Assembly (NCBI GenBank): GCA_018261655.1
Contig: JAGTSG010000007.1
Location: 1-44,317 of the forward strand
Length of the DNA: 44,317 bases
DNA from: Pseudomonadota bacterium
GTDB lineage: Bacteria; Pseudomonadota; Gammaproteobacteria; Steroidobacterales; Steroidobacteraceae
Direction: 5' to 3'
How positions within the stretch are numbered: position 1 is the stretch's first letter; the number at the start of each line of letters is the position of its first letter. Under the pieces are notes generated by a model. The model made no database searches. It saw only the letters and a program-made list of their open reading frames with translations, and was not told the origin of the DNA. Of the stretch, positions 33,703 to 44,284 are shown one piece after another. Position numbers and translations under genes: made by a program.

Positions 33703-33706
<4 letters not shown>
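32501..33706 (+). CDS. Exported endonuclease/exonuclease/phosphatase (EEP) family hydrolase
   Basis: Metal-dependent phosphoester hydrolase fold; 401 residues, with a signal peptide ending near AASAG (residue 19). EEP motifs run in order: RFASFNVSLF, metal-ligand Glu in VILLNEFDWD, GDLNSDPLDGDS, RLDYVLPS, and the catalytic SDHRLVWVDI at the C-terminus. An Ala/Gly-rich insertion lies between GDLNSDP and RLDYVL. Secretion suggests action on external nucleic acids, phospholipids or organic phosphate; the substrate is unknown. The ATG at 32501 has no Shine-Dalgarno and lies just behind a -10-like box. It overlaps the next gene by ATGA. Confidence 0.85.
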
Positions 33707-35552
<1,846 letters not shown>

Positions 35553-35556
35553 CGGC

Positions 35557-35577
35557 CGCCCCGGGGCAGCCGGGGCG
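35557..35577. terminator. Hairpin between convergent tpl and HDOD gene
   Basis: CGCCCCGG (35557-35564) and CCGGGGCG (35570-35577) form a perfect 8-bp stem with a 5-base loop in the 28-bp gap between two convergent stops. There is no T-run; it may be a bidirectional terminator. Confidence 0.5.
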
Positions 35578-35580
35578 CGG

Positions 35581-36447
35581 TCAGTAGGCCCGTACCTGGT
35601 TCATGACCCAGGCCGTGCGGTCGAGCAGCGAGGTGAAACGGTCGGGGGTGATGTTCAGCGCATCGAGTGCGGCGTTACCGGACAACGCCTCGCGCGCAAA
35701 TTCCGGCCCCTGCTGGGTGACGATCTCCGCCAGGTGATGCGCGAGGTGGGCAACCGGCACCTGGCCATCGGTGGCACGTGCAGGATCCCAGTCGGCCCAG
35801 CCCTCGATGCACTCGACGACCGGGTCCGGCAGCGCCCAGCGCCGCGCCAGCACCGCGGAAAAGTGGGCGCCGAACTCGCCGACGAAGCCGTCCTCCTCTT
35901 CCCGCGAGAGTCGCACGCCCAGCCTCGCGGCGTTGTCGCTACAGGCGATGCGGGCCACGTGGTCACCGACGTCGTGCAGCAGCCCGCAGAGATAGGTCAG
36001 CGGCGAGCGGTGCCTGGAAACCGCCCCGATCTCGCGCGCCCAGATTGCCGCGGCGATCGACGCATGCCAGCGATCGACGACGCGACCGGTGCCGCGAACC
36101 CGCTCGAAGAGCAGTCCCTGGACCACGGCAGTGAACGCCATGTCCGCCACCTCGCCGGCCCCGAGCCAGGCGATGGCCTCGCCGAGCGAGTGGATCGGCG
36201 AGCTCGGCTGGTAGGCCGCGAACTGGGCGACGCGCAGGACGCGCGACTCGACCACGGGATCCTCCTGGACGAGGCGCGTCAGAAGGCGGATGTCGGCACG
36301 CGGATTCCCGGCGAGCGCGATCAGGCGTAACCCGTGCTCCGGCAGCACCGGGATGTCGAGCTTGTCGTAGCGAATCAGCCCCGAGACTTCTGCCCGGACC
36401 TGGCCGAGACCCGACGGCGCATGGCCGGACTCGAGGATTATGTTCAC
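35581..36447 (-). CDS. HDOD domain signalling protein
   Basis: 288 residues from GTG 36447; a TTG at 36462 is an alternative and neither has a clear ribosome binding site. Most of the length is an HDOD domain: LPVLP-like IPVLPEHGLRLIALAGNP, RLVQEDPVVESRVLRVAQFA, the IHSLGEAIAWLGAGEVADMAF helix region, and LCGLLHDVGDHVA, which keeps an HD pair (HDVGDH). HDOD proteins act in bacterial signalling, often with cyclic-di-GMP or stress pathways, usually without enzymatic activity. No receiver, GGDEF or EAL domain is attached. Nothing in the neighbourhood fixes its role. Confidence 0.85.
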   Translation of the reverse strand: MNIILESGHAPSGLGQVRAEVSGLIRYDKLDIPVLPEHGLRLIALAGNPRADIRLLTRLVQEDPVVESRVLRVAQFAAYQPSSPIHSLGEAIAWLGAGEVADMAFTAVVQGLLFERVRGTGRVVDRWHASIAAAIWAREIGAVSRHRSPLTYLCGLLHDVGDHVARIACSDNAARLGVRLSREEEDGFVGEFGAHFSAVLARRWALPDPVVECIEGWADWDPARATDGQVPVAHLAHHLAEIVTQQGPEFAREALSGNAALDALNITPDRFTSLLDRTAWVMNQVRAY

Positions 36448-36573
36448 TGACGCCCCATCCAAGCGCGCTCATCGCCTTGCAACGGGCGCAATGTGCGTCA
36501 TGCGGCCGGCGGAGTCGGTGACCCAGTCCCCGTTTCCACATAAGGACAGGACGCAGGGGCGTGCCGCCGCCTG

Positions 36574-37767
36574 CTAGGCGCGGCGCAGGCGCTCCGCCGC
36601 GGCCTGCAGGGTCTCGTCGGACTTCGCGAAGCAGAAGCGCAGCAGGCGTGCGGCAGGCGGGGACTCGCAGAAGGGGGACAGCGGGATGGCTACCACGCCG
36701 TGCCGGTCGATCAGGTCGCTGCAGAACTCGACATCGGGCCGGTCCGAGATGCGCGAGTAGTCGAGCAGCTGGAAGTACGTGCCTGCGGAGGGGACGAGCG
36801 TGAAGCGGCTGTCGGCGACCAGGGCGGCGAAACGGTCGCGGCGCCCCTGGTAGAAGGCCGCGATGTCGTCGAGGAAGGGCGGGCGCGTCGCGAGGAAGTC
36901 CGCGAGCCCCCACTGCACCGGCGCGGACACCGAGAACGTGACGTACTGGTGGATGTTGCGGACCGCCTCGGTCAGGGCTGCCGGCGCCACACAGTAGCCG
37001 ATCTTCCATCCGGTCGCGTTGCAGACCTTGCCGAAGGAGAACACCGCAAAGGCGCGCTCACGCAGCCCGGGAACGCCCAGCACCGTCGCGTGCCGCCGCC
37101 CGTCGTACACCAGGTGGTCGTAGACCTCGTCGGACAGCACGTATGCGCCGGTGCCCTCGAGCAGCGTCGCGAGCCGCGACCAGTCGCCCCCGGTCACCAG
37201 CGCGCCGCTCGGGTTGTGCGGCGTGTTCACGACGACGAGCCGCGTCCGGCTCGTCACGGCGCCCGAGAGCAGCGCGAAGTCGATGCCGAACCCCGGCAGC
37301 GCCAGCGGAACACGCACGGCACGGCCACCCGCCAGCTCGACGGCCGGCGCATAACAGTCGAAGCACGGGTCCAGCAGGATGACTTCGTCGCCGGCGTGCA
37401 CCACCGCCTGGATGGCGCAGAAGATGGCCTCGGTGGCGCCGGCGGTCACCGTGACCTGGGTCTCCGGGTCGACCGTGACGCCGTATCGCGCCTCGAGCCG
37501 CATCGCGATCTGTTCGAGCAGCGACGGCACGCCTGCCATCGGCGCGTACTGGTTGTGCCGCGCCCCGAGTTGCCGCGCCACCGACTCGAGCAGCTGCGGC
37601 GGCGGCTCGAAGTCCGGGAAGCCCTGACCGAGGTTGACGGCGCCCTTTTCAGCAGCGAGCCGCGACATCACCGTGAAGATGGTGGTGCCGTGATGTGACA
37701 GCTTGAAACGGGAGGGGTCAGGCCCCGCGCTGCCCCCGCCGGAGGGCGTCACCGTGTCTCGCGTCAT
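36574..37767 (-). CDS. PLP aminotransferase, YbdL / methionine-kynurenine aminotransferase type
   Basis: Class I/II aminotransferase of 397 residues, similar to E. coli YbdL (methionine aminotransferase): KLSHHGTTIFTVMSRL, INLSQGFPDF-like VNLGQGFPDFEPP, QYAPMAGVPSL, TPHNPSGALV, SDEVYDHLVYDG, and the PLP lysine in SFGKVCNATGWKIGYC. Physiological amino donor is uncertain; methionine and aromatic acids are typical. The only plausible start, ATG 37767 (GTG 37752 is a weaker option), lies inside a REP-like inverted repeat. Residues 14-19 (AGPDPS) are encoded by one repeat arm, and the conserved region begins right after, at residue 20. It lies 35 bp downstream of ppgK on the same strand. Confidence 0.9.
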   Translation of the reverse strand: MTRDTVTPSGGGSAGPDPSRFKLSHHGTTIFTVMSRLAAEKGAVNLGQGFPDFEPPPQLLESVARQLGARHNQYAPMAGVPSLLEQIAMRLEARYGVTVDPETQVTVTAGATEAIFCAIQAVVHAGDEVILLDPCFDCYAPAVELAGGRAVRVPLALPGFGIDFALLSGAVTSRTRLVVVNTPHNPSGALVTGGDWSRLATLLEGTGAYVLSDEVYDHLVYDGRRHATVLGVPGLRERAFAVFSFGKVCNATGWKIGYCVAPAALTEAVRNIHQYVTFSVSAPVQWGLADFLATRPPFLDDIAAFYQGRRDRFAALVADSRFTLVPSAGTYFQLLDYSRISDRPDVEFCSDLIDRHGVVAIPLSPFCESPPAARLLRFCFAKSDETLQAAAERLRRA

Positions 37768-37802
37768 CCTGTTGCGGGGTCAGAGCGGGGCCTGACCCCT
37801 CC
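37711..37802. repeat. REP-like 92-bp inverted-repeat element
   Basis: GGAGGGGTCAGGCCCCGC at 37711-37728 is perfectly inverted at 37785-37802. Each arm is itself a small palindrome (GGGG...CCCC) with GGAG at its outer end. A third GGGGTCAG copy at 37776-37783 can pair with CTGACCCC at 37792-37799. The right arm abuts the ppgK stop codon; the start codon and first 19 codons of the downstream aminotransferase lie within the element. The layout of paired palindromes with a terminal tetranucleotide resembles REP/BIME elements moved by REP-associated tyrosine transposases. None is encoded in this window. Confidence 0.75.
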
Positions 37803-38540
<738 letters not shown>

Positions 38541-38547
38541 CGCGCGA

Positions 38548-39390
38548 TCACTGGTTGGCAGCGAGCGCCGCCTGCACGTCGCGCTCGCGCCGGCGCTCCT
38601 GGCGCTGCATGTACAGGCCCGCCGAGACGATGCCGATGGCGACGACCGCCACCATCAGCGTGGCCAGCGCGTTGATGTCGGGACTGACGCCGAGGCGGAC
38701 CTTGGAGAAGATGACCAGCGGCAGGGTGCTGGAGCCGGGACCCGAGACGAAGCTGGTGATCACCAGGTCGTCCCAGGACAGCGTGAATGCCAGCAGCCAG
38801 CCCGCGAGGATCGCCGGGAAGATGATCGGCAGCGTGATCACGGCGAAGACCTTCCAGGGCCGGGCGCCGAGGTCCATGGCGGCCTCCTCGAGCGACTCGT
38901 CGAGCGTGGACAGGCGCGACTGGATGACGACGGTCACGTAGGCCATCGAGAAGGTGATGTGGGCGATGGTGATGGTGGTGACGCCGCGGCCGGCCGGCCA
39001 GCCGAACATGTGCTCCATCGCGACGAACAGCAGAAGCATCGACAGGCCGGTGATGACCTCGGGCATGACCAGCGGCGCCGTGGTCATGCCGGTCATGAGC
39101 GTGCGCCCCTTGAAGCGCCGGAACCGCGACAGCGCAAAGCCGGCGAGGGTCCCGAGGATCACGGCGCCGGTGGCGTTGATCGCGGCGATCCTGAGCGACA
39201 GCTTTGCCGCGTTGATGATCTGCTCGTTCTGGAACAGCTCGACGTACCACTTGGTCGAGAAGCCCGCCCAGACGGTGACCAGCCGCGACTCGTTGAACGA
39301 GAACACGATCATCGACAGGATCGGGATGTAGAGGAACGCGAAGCCGAAGGCCATCAGCGTCGTCACCAGGAAGGAGCGCCGGCCGATCAT
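38548..39390 (-). CDS. potI: Putrescine ABC transporter permease PotI
   Basis: Second inner-membrane channel subunit of the polyamine importer; 280 residues (E. coli PotI 281). It has about six hydrophobic helices and the EAA loop [21 protein letters not shown] that docks on the PotG ATPase (quoted segment 21 residues in nature; core EAAMDLGA). [12 protein letters not shown] and [19 protein letters not shown] are typical of PotI/PotC. The ATG at 39390 overlaps the potH stop by 4 bases. Confidence 0.93.
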   Translation of the reverse strand: MIGRRSFLVTTLMAFGFAFLYIPILSMIVFSFNESRLVTVWAGFSTKWYVELFQNEQIINAAKLSLRIAAINATGAVILGTLAGFALSRFRRFKGRTLMTGMTTAPLVMPEVITGLSMLLLFVAMEHMFGWPAGRGVTTITIAHITFSMAYVTVVIQSRLSTLDESLEEAAMDLGARPWKVFAVITLPIIFPAILAGWLLAFTLSWDDLVITSFVSGPGSSTLPLVIFSKVRLGVSPDINALATLMVAVVAIGIVSAGLYMQRQERRRERDVQAALAANQ

Positions 39391-40397
39391 CGGTGCACCC
39401 CGCCCGCTCCGCCCTGCTTCGCCTGGTTGTACTGCAGGATCATGATCGGTCCGACCAGCAGCACCAGCATGGCGATCGCCACGGCGCTCGCCACCGGCCA
39501 GTCGCGGTTGTGGAAGAACTCCTCCCACAGCACCCGGCCGATCATCAGGGAGTCCGGCCCGCCGAGCAGCGCGGGGATCACGAACTCGCCCACTGCCGGG
39601 ATGAACACCAGCATGCTGCCGGCGACGATCCCGGGCACCGACAGCGGCAGCGTGATGGTCAGGAAGGCCTTCACGGGGTGGCAGCCGAGGTCCGCCGCCG
39701 CCTCGAGCAGCGTGATGTCCATCTTCTCGAGGTTGGCGTAGAGCGGCAGCACCATGAAGGGGAGGTACGAGTAGACGATGCCGACGTAGACGGCGAAGTC
39801 CGTCTGCAGCATGACGATCGGCTCGTCGATGACGCCCATCGCCATCAGCACGTTGTTGATCAGCCCGTTGTTCTTGAGGATGCCGATCCAGGCGTAGACG
39901 CGCAGCAGGAACGACGTCCAGAACGGCAGCATCACCATCATCAGCAGCAGGTTGCGCCAGGACGGGCTGGTGCGCGCGATGCCGTAGGCCATCGGGTAGC
40001 CGATCAGCAGGCACAGGATGGTCGAGGCGCCAGCGGTGAAGATGGAGTTCAGGTAGGCGTTCCGGTACAGCGGGTCCTCGAAGAGGAACGCGTAGTTGCC
40101 CAGGTTCACCCTGAGCGTGACGACCTGGTGCTCTACCCAGTGCAGCAGCGGCTCGTAGGGCGGCATCCCGAGCCGGATGTCCGACACCGAGATCTTCAGC
40201 ACGATGATGAACGGGATCAGGAAGAACAGCAGCAGCCACAGGTAGGGCAGCCCGATGACCGCGGTGCGCCCCCCCACTCCCCAGTCCCTGAAGCGGTTGC
40301 TGGCCCAGCGATAGGGCCCGAAGGCGCGGATCCAGGACAGGAGCTCGGCCAGCAGCACCGGGTGCACGCCGCGTCGCCGTGGCTCGTAGGCGCTCAC
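39387..40397 (-). CDS. potH: Putrescine ABC transporter permease PotH
   Basis: First channel subunit of the polyamine importer; 336 residues (E. coli PotH 317). It has a longer cytoplasmic N-terminus (about 60 residues) before the first helix, GLPYLWLLLFFLIPF. The EAA loop reads LEAAADLGCHPVKAFLTI, and TSFLLRVYAWIGIL and IPAVGEFVIPALLGGP are family matches. The GTG at 40397 is chosen because it overlaps the potG stop as GTGA, matching the 4-base couplings elsewhere in this operon. Confidence 0.92.
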   Translation of the reverse strand: MSAYEPRRRGVHPVLLAELLSWIRAFGPYRWASNRFRDWGVGGRTAVIGLPYLWLLLFFLIPFIIVLKISVSDIRLGMPPYEPLLHWVEHQVVTLRVNLGNYAFLFEDPLYRNAYLNSIFTAGASTILCLLIGYPMAYGIARTSPSWRNLLLMMVMLPFWTSFLLRVYAWIGILKNNGLINNVLMAMGVIDEPIVMLQTDFAVYVGIVYSYLPFMVLPLYANLEKMDITLLEAAADLGCHPVKAFLTITLPLSVPGIVAGSMLVFIPAVGEFVIPALLGGPDSLMIGRVLWEEFFHNRDWPVASAVAIAMLVLLVGPIMILQYNQAKQGGAGGVHR

Positions 40398-41545
40398 TGC
40401 GTGACTACCACCGGGCTGGACGGATCCCAGGACAGCCACACCTCCTCATCCCAGGTGATGCGGTCGAAGGCCGCCGCCTGGCGCCGCATGTTGGGCCGGG
40501 TGACCCGCACCATGCGGCCCGAGGCGAGCTGCACCAGGTACACCGAGACGTCGCCCAGGTAGGCGATTTCCTTCACCACGCCGCGGACCCGGTTGTCCTC
40601 GTCGTCCGACGCCGGCGGCTCGCGCGCGATCACGATCTTCTCGGGCCGCAGCGCGACCCAGACCGTGGCGTCGGGCGGCGCGCTGACGCCGTGGTTGACG
40701 TAGAAATTGCCGCCGAGCTCCTTCGAGGCCACGCGCACGTAGTCGGGCTCGTCCTCGATCAGCGTGCCCTCGAACATGTTCACGGAGCCGACGAAATCGG
40801 CCACGAACCTCGAGATCGGGAACTCGTAGATGTCACTCGGCGTACCGACCTGGACGATCTTGCCGTGGTTCATCACGCCGATGCGCGAGGCCAGGGTCAT
40901 CGCCTCCTCCTGGTCGTGGGTCACCACCACGAAGGTGACGCCGAGCTTCTCCTGGATGTTGACCAGCTCGAACTGCGTGTGCTCGCGCAGTTTCTTGTCG
41001 AGTGCGCCGAGCGGCTCGTCCAGCAGCATCAGCTTGGGCTGCTTCACCAGCGAGCGCGCCAGGGCGACACGCTGGCGCTGCCCGCCCGACAGCTGGTGCG
41101 GCTTGCGGCCCGCGAACTGCGTCATCTTCACGAGCTCGAGGATCGCATTGACGCGGTCCTTGATCTCGGCGCGCGGCAGCTTGTCCTGCTTGAGCCCGAA
41201 GGCCACGTTCTGCTCCACCGTCATGTGCGGGAACAGCGCGTAGGACTGGAACATCATGTTGACGGGGCGCTTGTAGGGCGGGATGCCCTGCATGTCGGCG
41301 CCGTCGATCCACATCTTCCCGGCGGTCGGCTCCTCGAAGCCGGCCAGCATCCTCAGCAGCGTGGTCTTCCCGCAGCCGGAGGCGCCGAGCAGGCAGAAGA
41401 TCTCGCCGCGGTAGATGCTCAGCGACACGTCGTCGACCGCGACGAAGTCGCCGAACTTCTTGGTTACCTTCTCGATGCGGATGTAAGGGGTGGCAGCCGG
41501 GTCCTTCCAGGGCTCCAGCTTCTGTTCCGGTCGCGGATTCGCCAT
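40394..41545 (-). CDS. potG: Putrescine ABC transporter ATP-binding protein PotG
   Basis: ATPase powering the polyamine importer; 383 residues (E. coli PotG 377). Walker A GASGCGKTT, the signature LSGGQRQRVALARS, Walker B LMLLDEP and switch VVTHDQEEAM are complete. A C-terminal TOBE-type domain follows from about residue 290 (VALRPEKIVI, GVVKEIAYLGDVSVY). It starts 66 bp after potF, beyond a terminator-like hairpin, so its expression may be lower than that of the binding protein. Confidence 0.95.
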   Translation of the reverse strand: MANPRPEQKLEPWKDPAATPYIRIEKVTKKFGDFVAVDDVSLSIYRGEIFCLLGASGCGKTTLLRMLAGFEEPTAGKMWIDGADMQGIPPYKRPVNMMFQSYALFPHMTVEQNVAFGLKQDKLPRAEIKDRVNAILELVKMTQFAGRKPHQLSGGQRQRVALARSLVKQPKLMLLDEPLGALDKKLREHTQFELVNIQEKLGVTFVVVTHDQEEAMTLASRIGVMNHGKIVQVGTPSDIYEFPISRFVADFVGSVNMFEGTLIEDEPDYVRVASKELGGNFYVNHGVSAPPDATVWVALRPEKIVIAREPPASDDEDNRVRGVVKEIAYLGDVSVYLVQLASGRMVRVTRPNMRRQAAAFDRITWDEEVWLSWDPSSPVVVTQ

Positions 41546-41560
41546 GGACTGGCCCTTGAG

Positions 41561-41601
41561 AAAAGAGGCCCCGGGAGCTTATCGCTATCCGGGGCCCCTC
41601 T
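41561..41601 (-). terminator. Terminator-like hairpin between potF and potG
   Basis: On the minus strand GGCCCCGG (41596-41589 paired with 41574-41567, perfect 8 bp, flanked by AGAG/CTCT with a bulge) is followed directly by TTTT (41564-41561). Loop is 14 bases. This is the classic layout of an intrinsic terminator placed just after the binding-protein gene; partial read-through would give more PotF than transporter. Confidence 0.65.
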
Positions 41602-41611
41602 GTCCAGCGGC

Positions 41612-42742
41612 TTACTGGCCGGTCCGGACGGTGGTCCAGGCCCGGTTCGACAGGCGGCTGTACTCCTGCGACTCCGCCAGCGACGGATACAGCTTGGCCT
41701 TCACCTCAGGGGTCGGGTACACGGACGGGTCCGTGCGCACTGCCTCGTCCACCATCTCGAACGACGCCGCATTGCCGTTGGCATACGCGACGTAGTTGCT
41801 GATGGCGGCGATGACGGCCGGCTCCATGATGTAGTTGATGAACTTGTGCGCATTGTCCGGGTGCGGCGCGTCGGCCGGGATGGCCAGCATGTCGAACCAG
41901 ACGATCGCGCCTTCCTTCGGGATGGCGTAGGCGACGGTGACCGGCTTCTCGGCCTCGGCGCCGCGCGCCTGCGCCTGCAGGATGTCGCCGCTCCAGCCCA
42001 GCGCCACGCAGATCTCGCCGTTGGCCAGGTCGTTGATGTACTGCGACGAGTGGAAGTAGCGCACGTACGGGCGTACGCCCATCATCAGGTCGCGGGCCGC
42101 GTTGAGGTCTTCCTCGCTTTCGCTGTTCGGGTCCTTGCCCAGGTAGATCAGCGCCGAGTCGAACACCTCGGTGGGCGCGTCGAGCATCACCATGCCGCAA
42201 TCCTTGAGCTTGGCGGCGTTCTCGGGCTTGAAGACGGTCTCCCAGCTGTCGATCGTGTCGACGCCGAGCGCCGCCTTGACCTTCTCGGGGTTGTAGCCGA
42301 TGCCCGTGGTGCCCCACAGGTAGGGCACGGAGTGCGCGTTGCCCGGGTCGTGCAGGCCGACGCGCTGCATGATCTCCGGGTCCATTTTGGCCAGGTTCGG
42401 CAGCTTGGCCTTGTCGAGGGCCATGAACACGCCGGCCTTGATCTGGCGCTCCAGGAACGAGGCAGACGGCACGACCACGTCGTAGCCGGTCTTGCCGGCC
42501 AGCAGCTTGGTCTCGAGCACCTCGTTGGAGTCGAAGACGTCGTAATTGACCTTGATGCCGGTCTGCTGCTCGAAGCTGGCGATCGTGTCTTCGGCGATGT
42601 AGTCCGACCAGTTGTAGACGTTGAGGACCTTCTCCTCCGCCGCCGGCGCCGCCGGGGCCGCCGCCTCTTCCTTCTTGCCGCAGGCCGTGACCGCAAGGGT
42701 CAGCGCCGCGACCAGCAGGCCCGACCGATAGGTGTTCCGCAT
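41612..42742 (-). CDS. potF: Putrescine-binding periplasmic protein PotF
   Basis: Substrate-binding protein of the polyamine importer; 376 residues (E. coli 370). The signal peptide ends in a lipobox, AVTAC with Cys21, so it is probably a membrane-anchored lipoprotein, unlike E. coli PotF. Ligand residues are kept: NWSDYIAEDT, VVPSASFLERQ, DAPTEVFDS, ALGWSGD and the FDML aspartate that marks putrescine binders. RYFHSSQYINDLANGEICV is almost identical to PotF. GGAGGA lies 6-7 bases before ATG 42742. Putrescine or agmatine is the likely ligand. Confidence 0.95.
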   Translation of the reverse strand: MRNTYRSGLLVAALTLAVTACGKKEEAAAPAAPAAEEKVLNVYNWSDYIAEDTIASFEQQTGIKVNYDVFDSNEVLETKLLAGKTGYDVVVPSASFLERQIKAGVFMALDKAKLPNLAKMDPEIMQRVGLHDPGNAHSVPYLWGTTGIGYNPEKVKAALGVDTIDSWETVFKPENAAKLKDCGMVMLDAPTEVFDSALIYLGKDPNSESEEDLNAARDLMMGVRPYVRYFHSSQYINDLANGEICVALGWSGDILQAQARGAEAEKPVTVAYAIPKEGAIVWFDMLAIPADAPHPDNAHKFINYIMEPAVIAAISNYVAYANGNAASFEMVDEAVRTDPSVYPTPEVKAKLYPSLAESQEYSRLSNRAWTTVRTGQ

Positions 42743-42822
42743 GATCTTCCTCCACTGCCGGACGTGCCGGCTCCCCTGGTTGTGCTCCGCCGGGCCCGCT
42801 GCGGCGCCCCGCGATCCGCTCA

Positions 42823-42847
42823 ACTATACCAATCCCCGGCCGGATTG
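42823..42847 (-). promoter_or_regulatory. Candidate potF promoter with overlapping dyad
   Basis: On minus, TGGTATAGT is an extended -10 (TGnTATAnT) at 42831-42823. Just upstream CAATCC-GGCCGG-GGATTG (42847-42830) is a dyad with 6-bp perfect arms overlapping the -10 edge. No -35 is evident. It sits in the 122-bp gap after the aminotransferase gene and would give potF its own transcript; the dyad could bind a regulator. Confidence 0.45.
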
Positions 42848-42864
42848 CACCGGCGGCGGGCGCA

Positions 42865-44256
42865 TCAGCCCGTCCTCAGGCCCAGGTCCCGGGCCGTCAG
42901 GTCCAGGCACTTCCAGGCCTTCTCGACCAGTTCGTCGGCCTGGGCATGGGTCAGCACCAGCGGCGGCGAGATGATCATCGTGTCGCGGACGGCCCTCATG
43001 ACCAGCCCGTTGGCGAAGCAGTGGTCGCGGCAGAGCGTGCCCGCGCGGCCCCGGTCCCGGAAGAAGGTCCGCGACGCCTTGTGGGCCACGAGCTCCAGCG
43101 CCCCGATCAGCCCCACGCCGCGCGCCTCGCCCACCAGCGCATGGTTGCCGAGCTCGGCCCAGCGCTTCTGCAGGTACGGCCCGATGTCGTCCCGCACGCG
43201 ATCGACCAGGCCCTCGCCCTCGATGATCCGCAGGTTGGCGAGCGCCACCGCGCAGGCCACCGGGTGGCCCGAGTAGGTGTAGCCGTGGTGAAACTCCCCG
43301 CCCTGCTGGATCAGGACCTCGGCGACCCGGTCCCCGACCATGACGGCGCCCAGCGGCTGGTAGCCGGAGGTGATGCCCTTGGCCAGCGTCATGAAGTCGG
43401 GCTCGAAGCCGAAGTGCTCCGACCCGAACCAGCGGCCCGTGCGGCCGAAGCCGCACACGACCTCGTCGGCGATCAGCAGGATGCCGTAGTGACGGCAGAT
43501 GCGCTGGATCTCCGGCCAGTAGGTGTCTGGCGGGATGATCACGCCGCCCGCGCCCTGGATGGGTTCGCCGATGAAGGCGGCCACGCGCTCCGGCCCGATC
43601 TCCTCGATCTTCTCGGCGAGGCGGCGCGCCGCACGCAGTCCGTAGTCCTCCGGGCCCAGGTCGATGCCGTTCTCGAACCAGTAGGGCTGCTCGATGTGCA
43701 CGATTCCGGGGATCGGCAGGCCGCCCTGGGAGTGCATGGCGGCCATGCCGCCCAGGCTGGCCCCGGCGACCGTGCTGCCGTGGTAGGCGTTGACCCGGCT
43801 GATGATCACCTGGCGCTGCCCCTCGCCGCGGACGTCCCAGTAACGGCGCGCCATGCGCAGGATGGTGTCGTTCGCCTCCGACCCGGAACCGGTGAAGAAG
43901 ACGTGGTTGAACTGCCGCGGGGTCAGCTGCGCGAGGCGCCGCGCAAGCTCGATCGCCGGCGGGTGCGCGCTCTTGAAGAAGCTGTTGTAGTAAGGCAGCT
44001 CCTGCATCTGGCGGAAGGCCGCCTCGGCCAGTTCCTTGCGGCCGTAGCCGACATTCACGCACCACAGCCCGGCCATGCCGTCGAGTACCTTCCTCCCGTC
44101 GCTGTCGTAGAGGTAGACGCCCTCGGCCCGCGTGATGACCCGCGACCCCTCCGCCGCGAGCGACTTGAAGTCGGTGAACGGGTGCAGGTAGTGGCGGGCA
44201 TCGAGGTCCTGCCACTCGCGGGTGGCGCGTTCGACGATCAGCGGCTCGGGACTCAT
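42865..44256 (-). CDS. spuC: Class III aminotransferase, putrescine/omega-amino acid:pyruvate type (SpuC-like)
   Basis: PLP enzyme of 463 residues that probably transfers the terminal amino group of putrescine or a related omega-amine to pyruvate, yielding 4-aminobutanal. Class III signatures: WCVNVGYGRKEL, FFTGSGSEANDTILRMAR, GEPIQGAGGVIIPP, IADEVVCGFGRTG, and PLP lysine in LAKGITSGYQPLG. The length and N-terminus (HYLHPFTDFKSLAAEGSRV) match Pseudomonas SpuC. The next genes are potFGHI, as in the Pseudomonas spu cluster, which supports putrescine as substrate. Beta-alanine or another omega-amine remains possible. Confidence 0.88.
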   Translation of the reverse strand: MSPEPLIVERATREWQDLDARHYLHPFTDFKSLAAEGSRVITRAEGVYLYDSDGRKVLDGMAGLWCVNVGYGRKELAEAAFRQMQELPYYNSFFKSAHPPAIELARRLAQLTPRQFNHVFFTGSGSEANDTILRMARRYWDVRGEGQRQVIISRVNAYHGSTVAGASLGGMAAMHSQGGLPIPGIVHIEQPYWFENGIDLGPEDYGLRAARRLAEKIEEIGPERVAAFIGEPIQGAGGVIIPPDTYWPEIQRICRHYGILLIADEVVCGFGRTGRWFGSEHFGFEPDFMTLAKGITSGYQPLGAVMVGDRVAEVLIQQGGEFHHGYTYSGHPVACAVALANLRIIEGEGLVDRVRDDIGPYLQKRWAELGNHALVGEARGVGLIGALELVAHKASRTFFRDRGRAGTLCRDHCFANGLVMRAVRDTMIISPPLVLTHAQADELVEKAWKCLDLTARDLGLRTG

Positions 44257-44284
44257 GGACGGTCGTCTCCCTCGTCTGCGGTCT

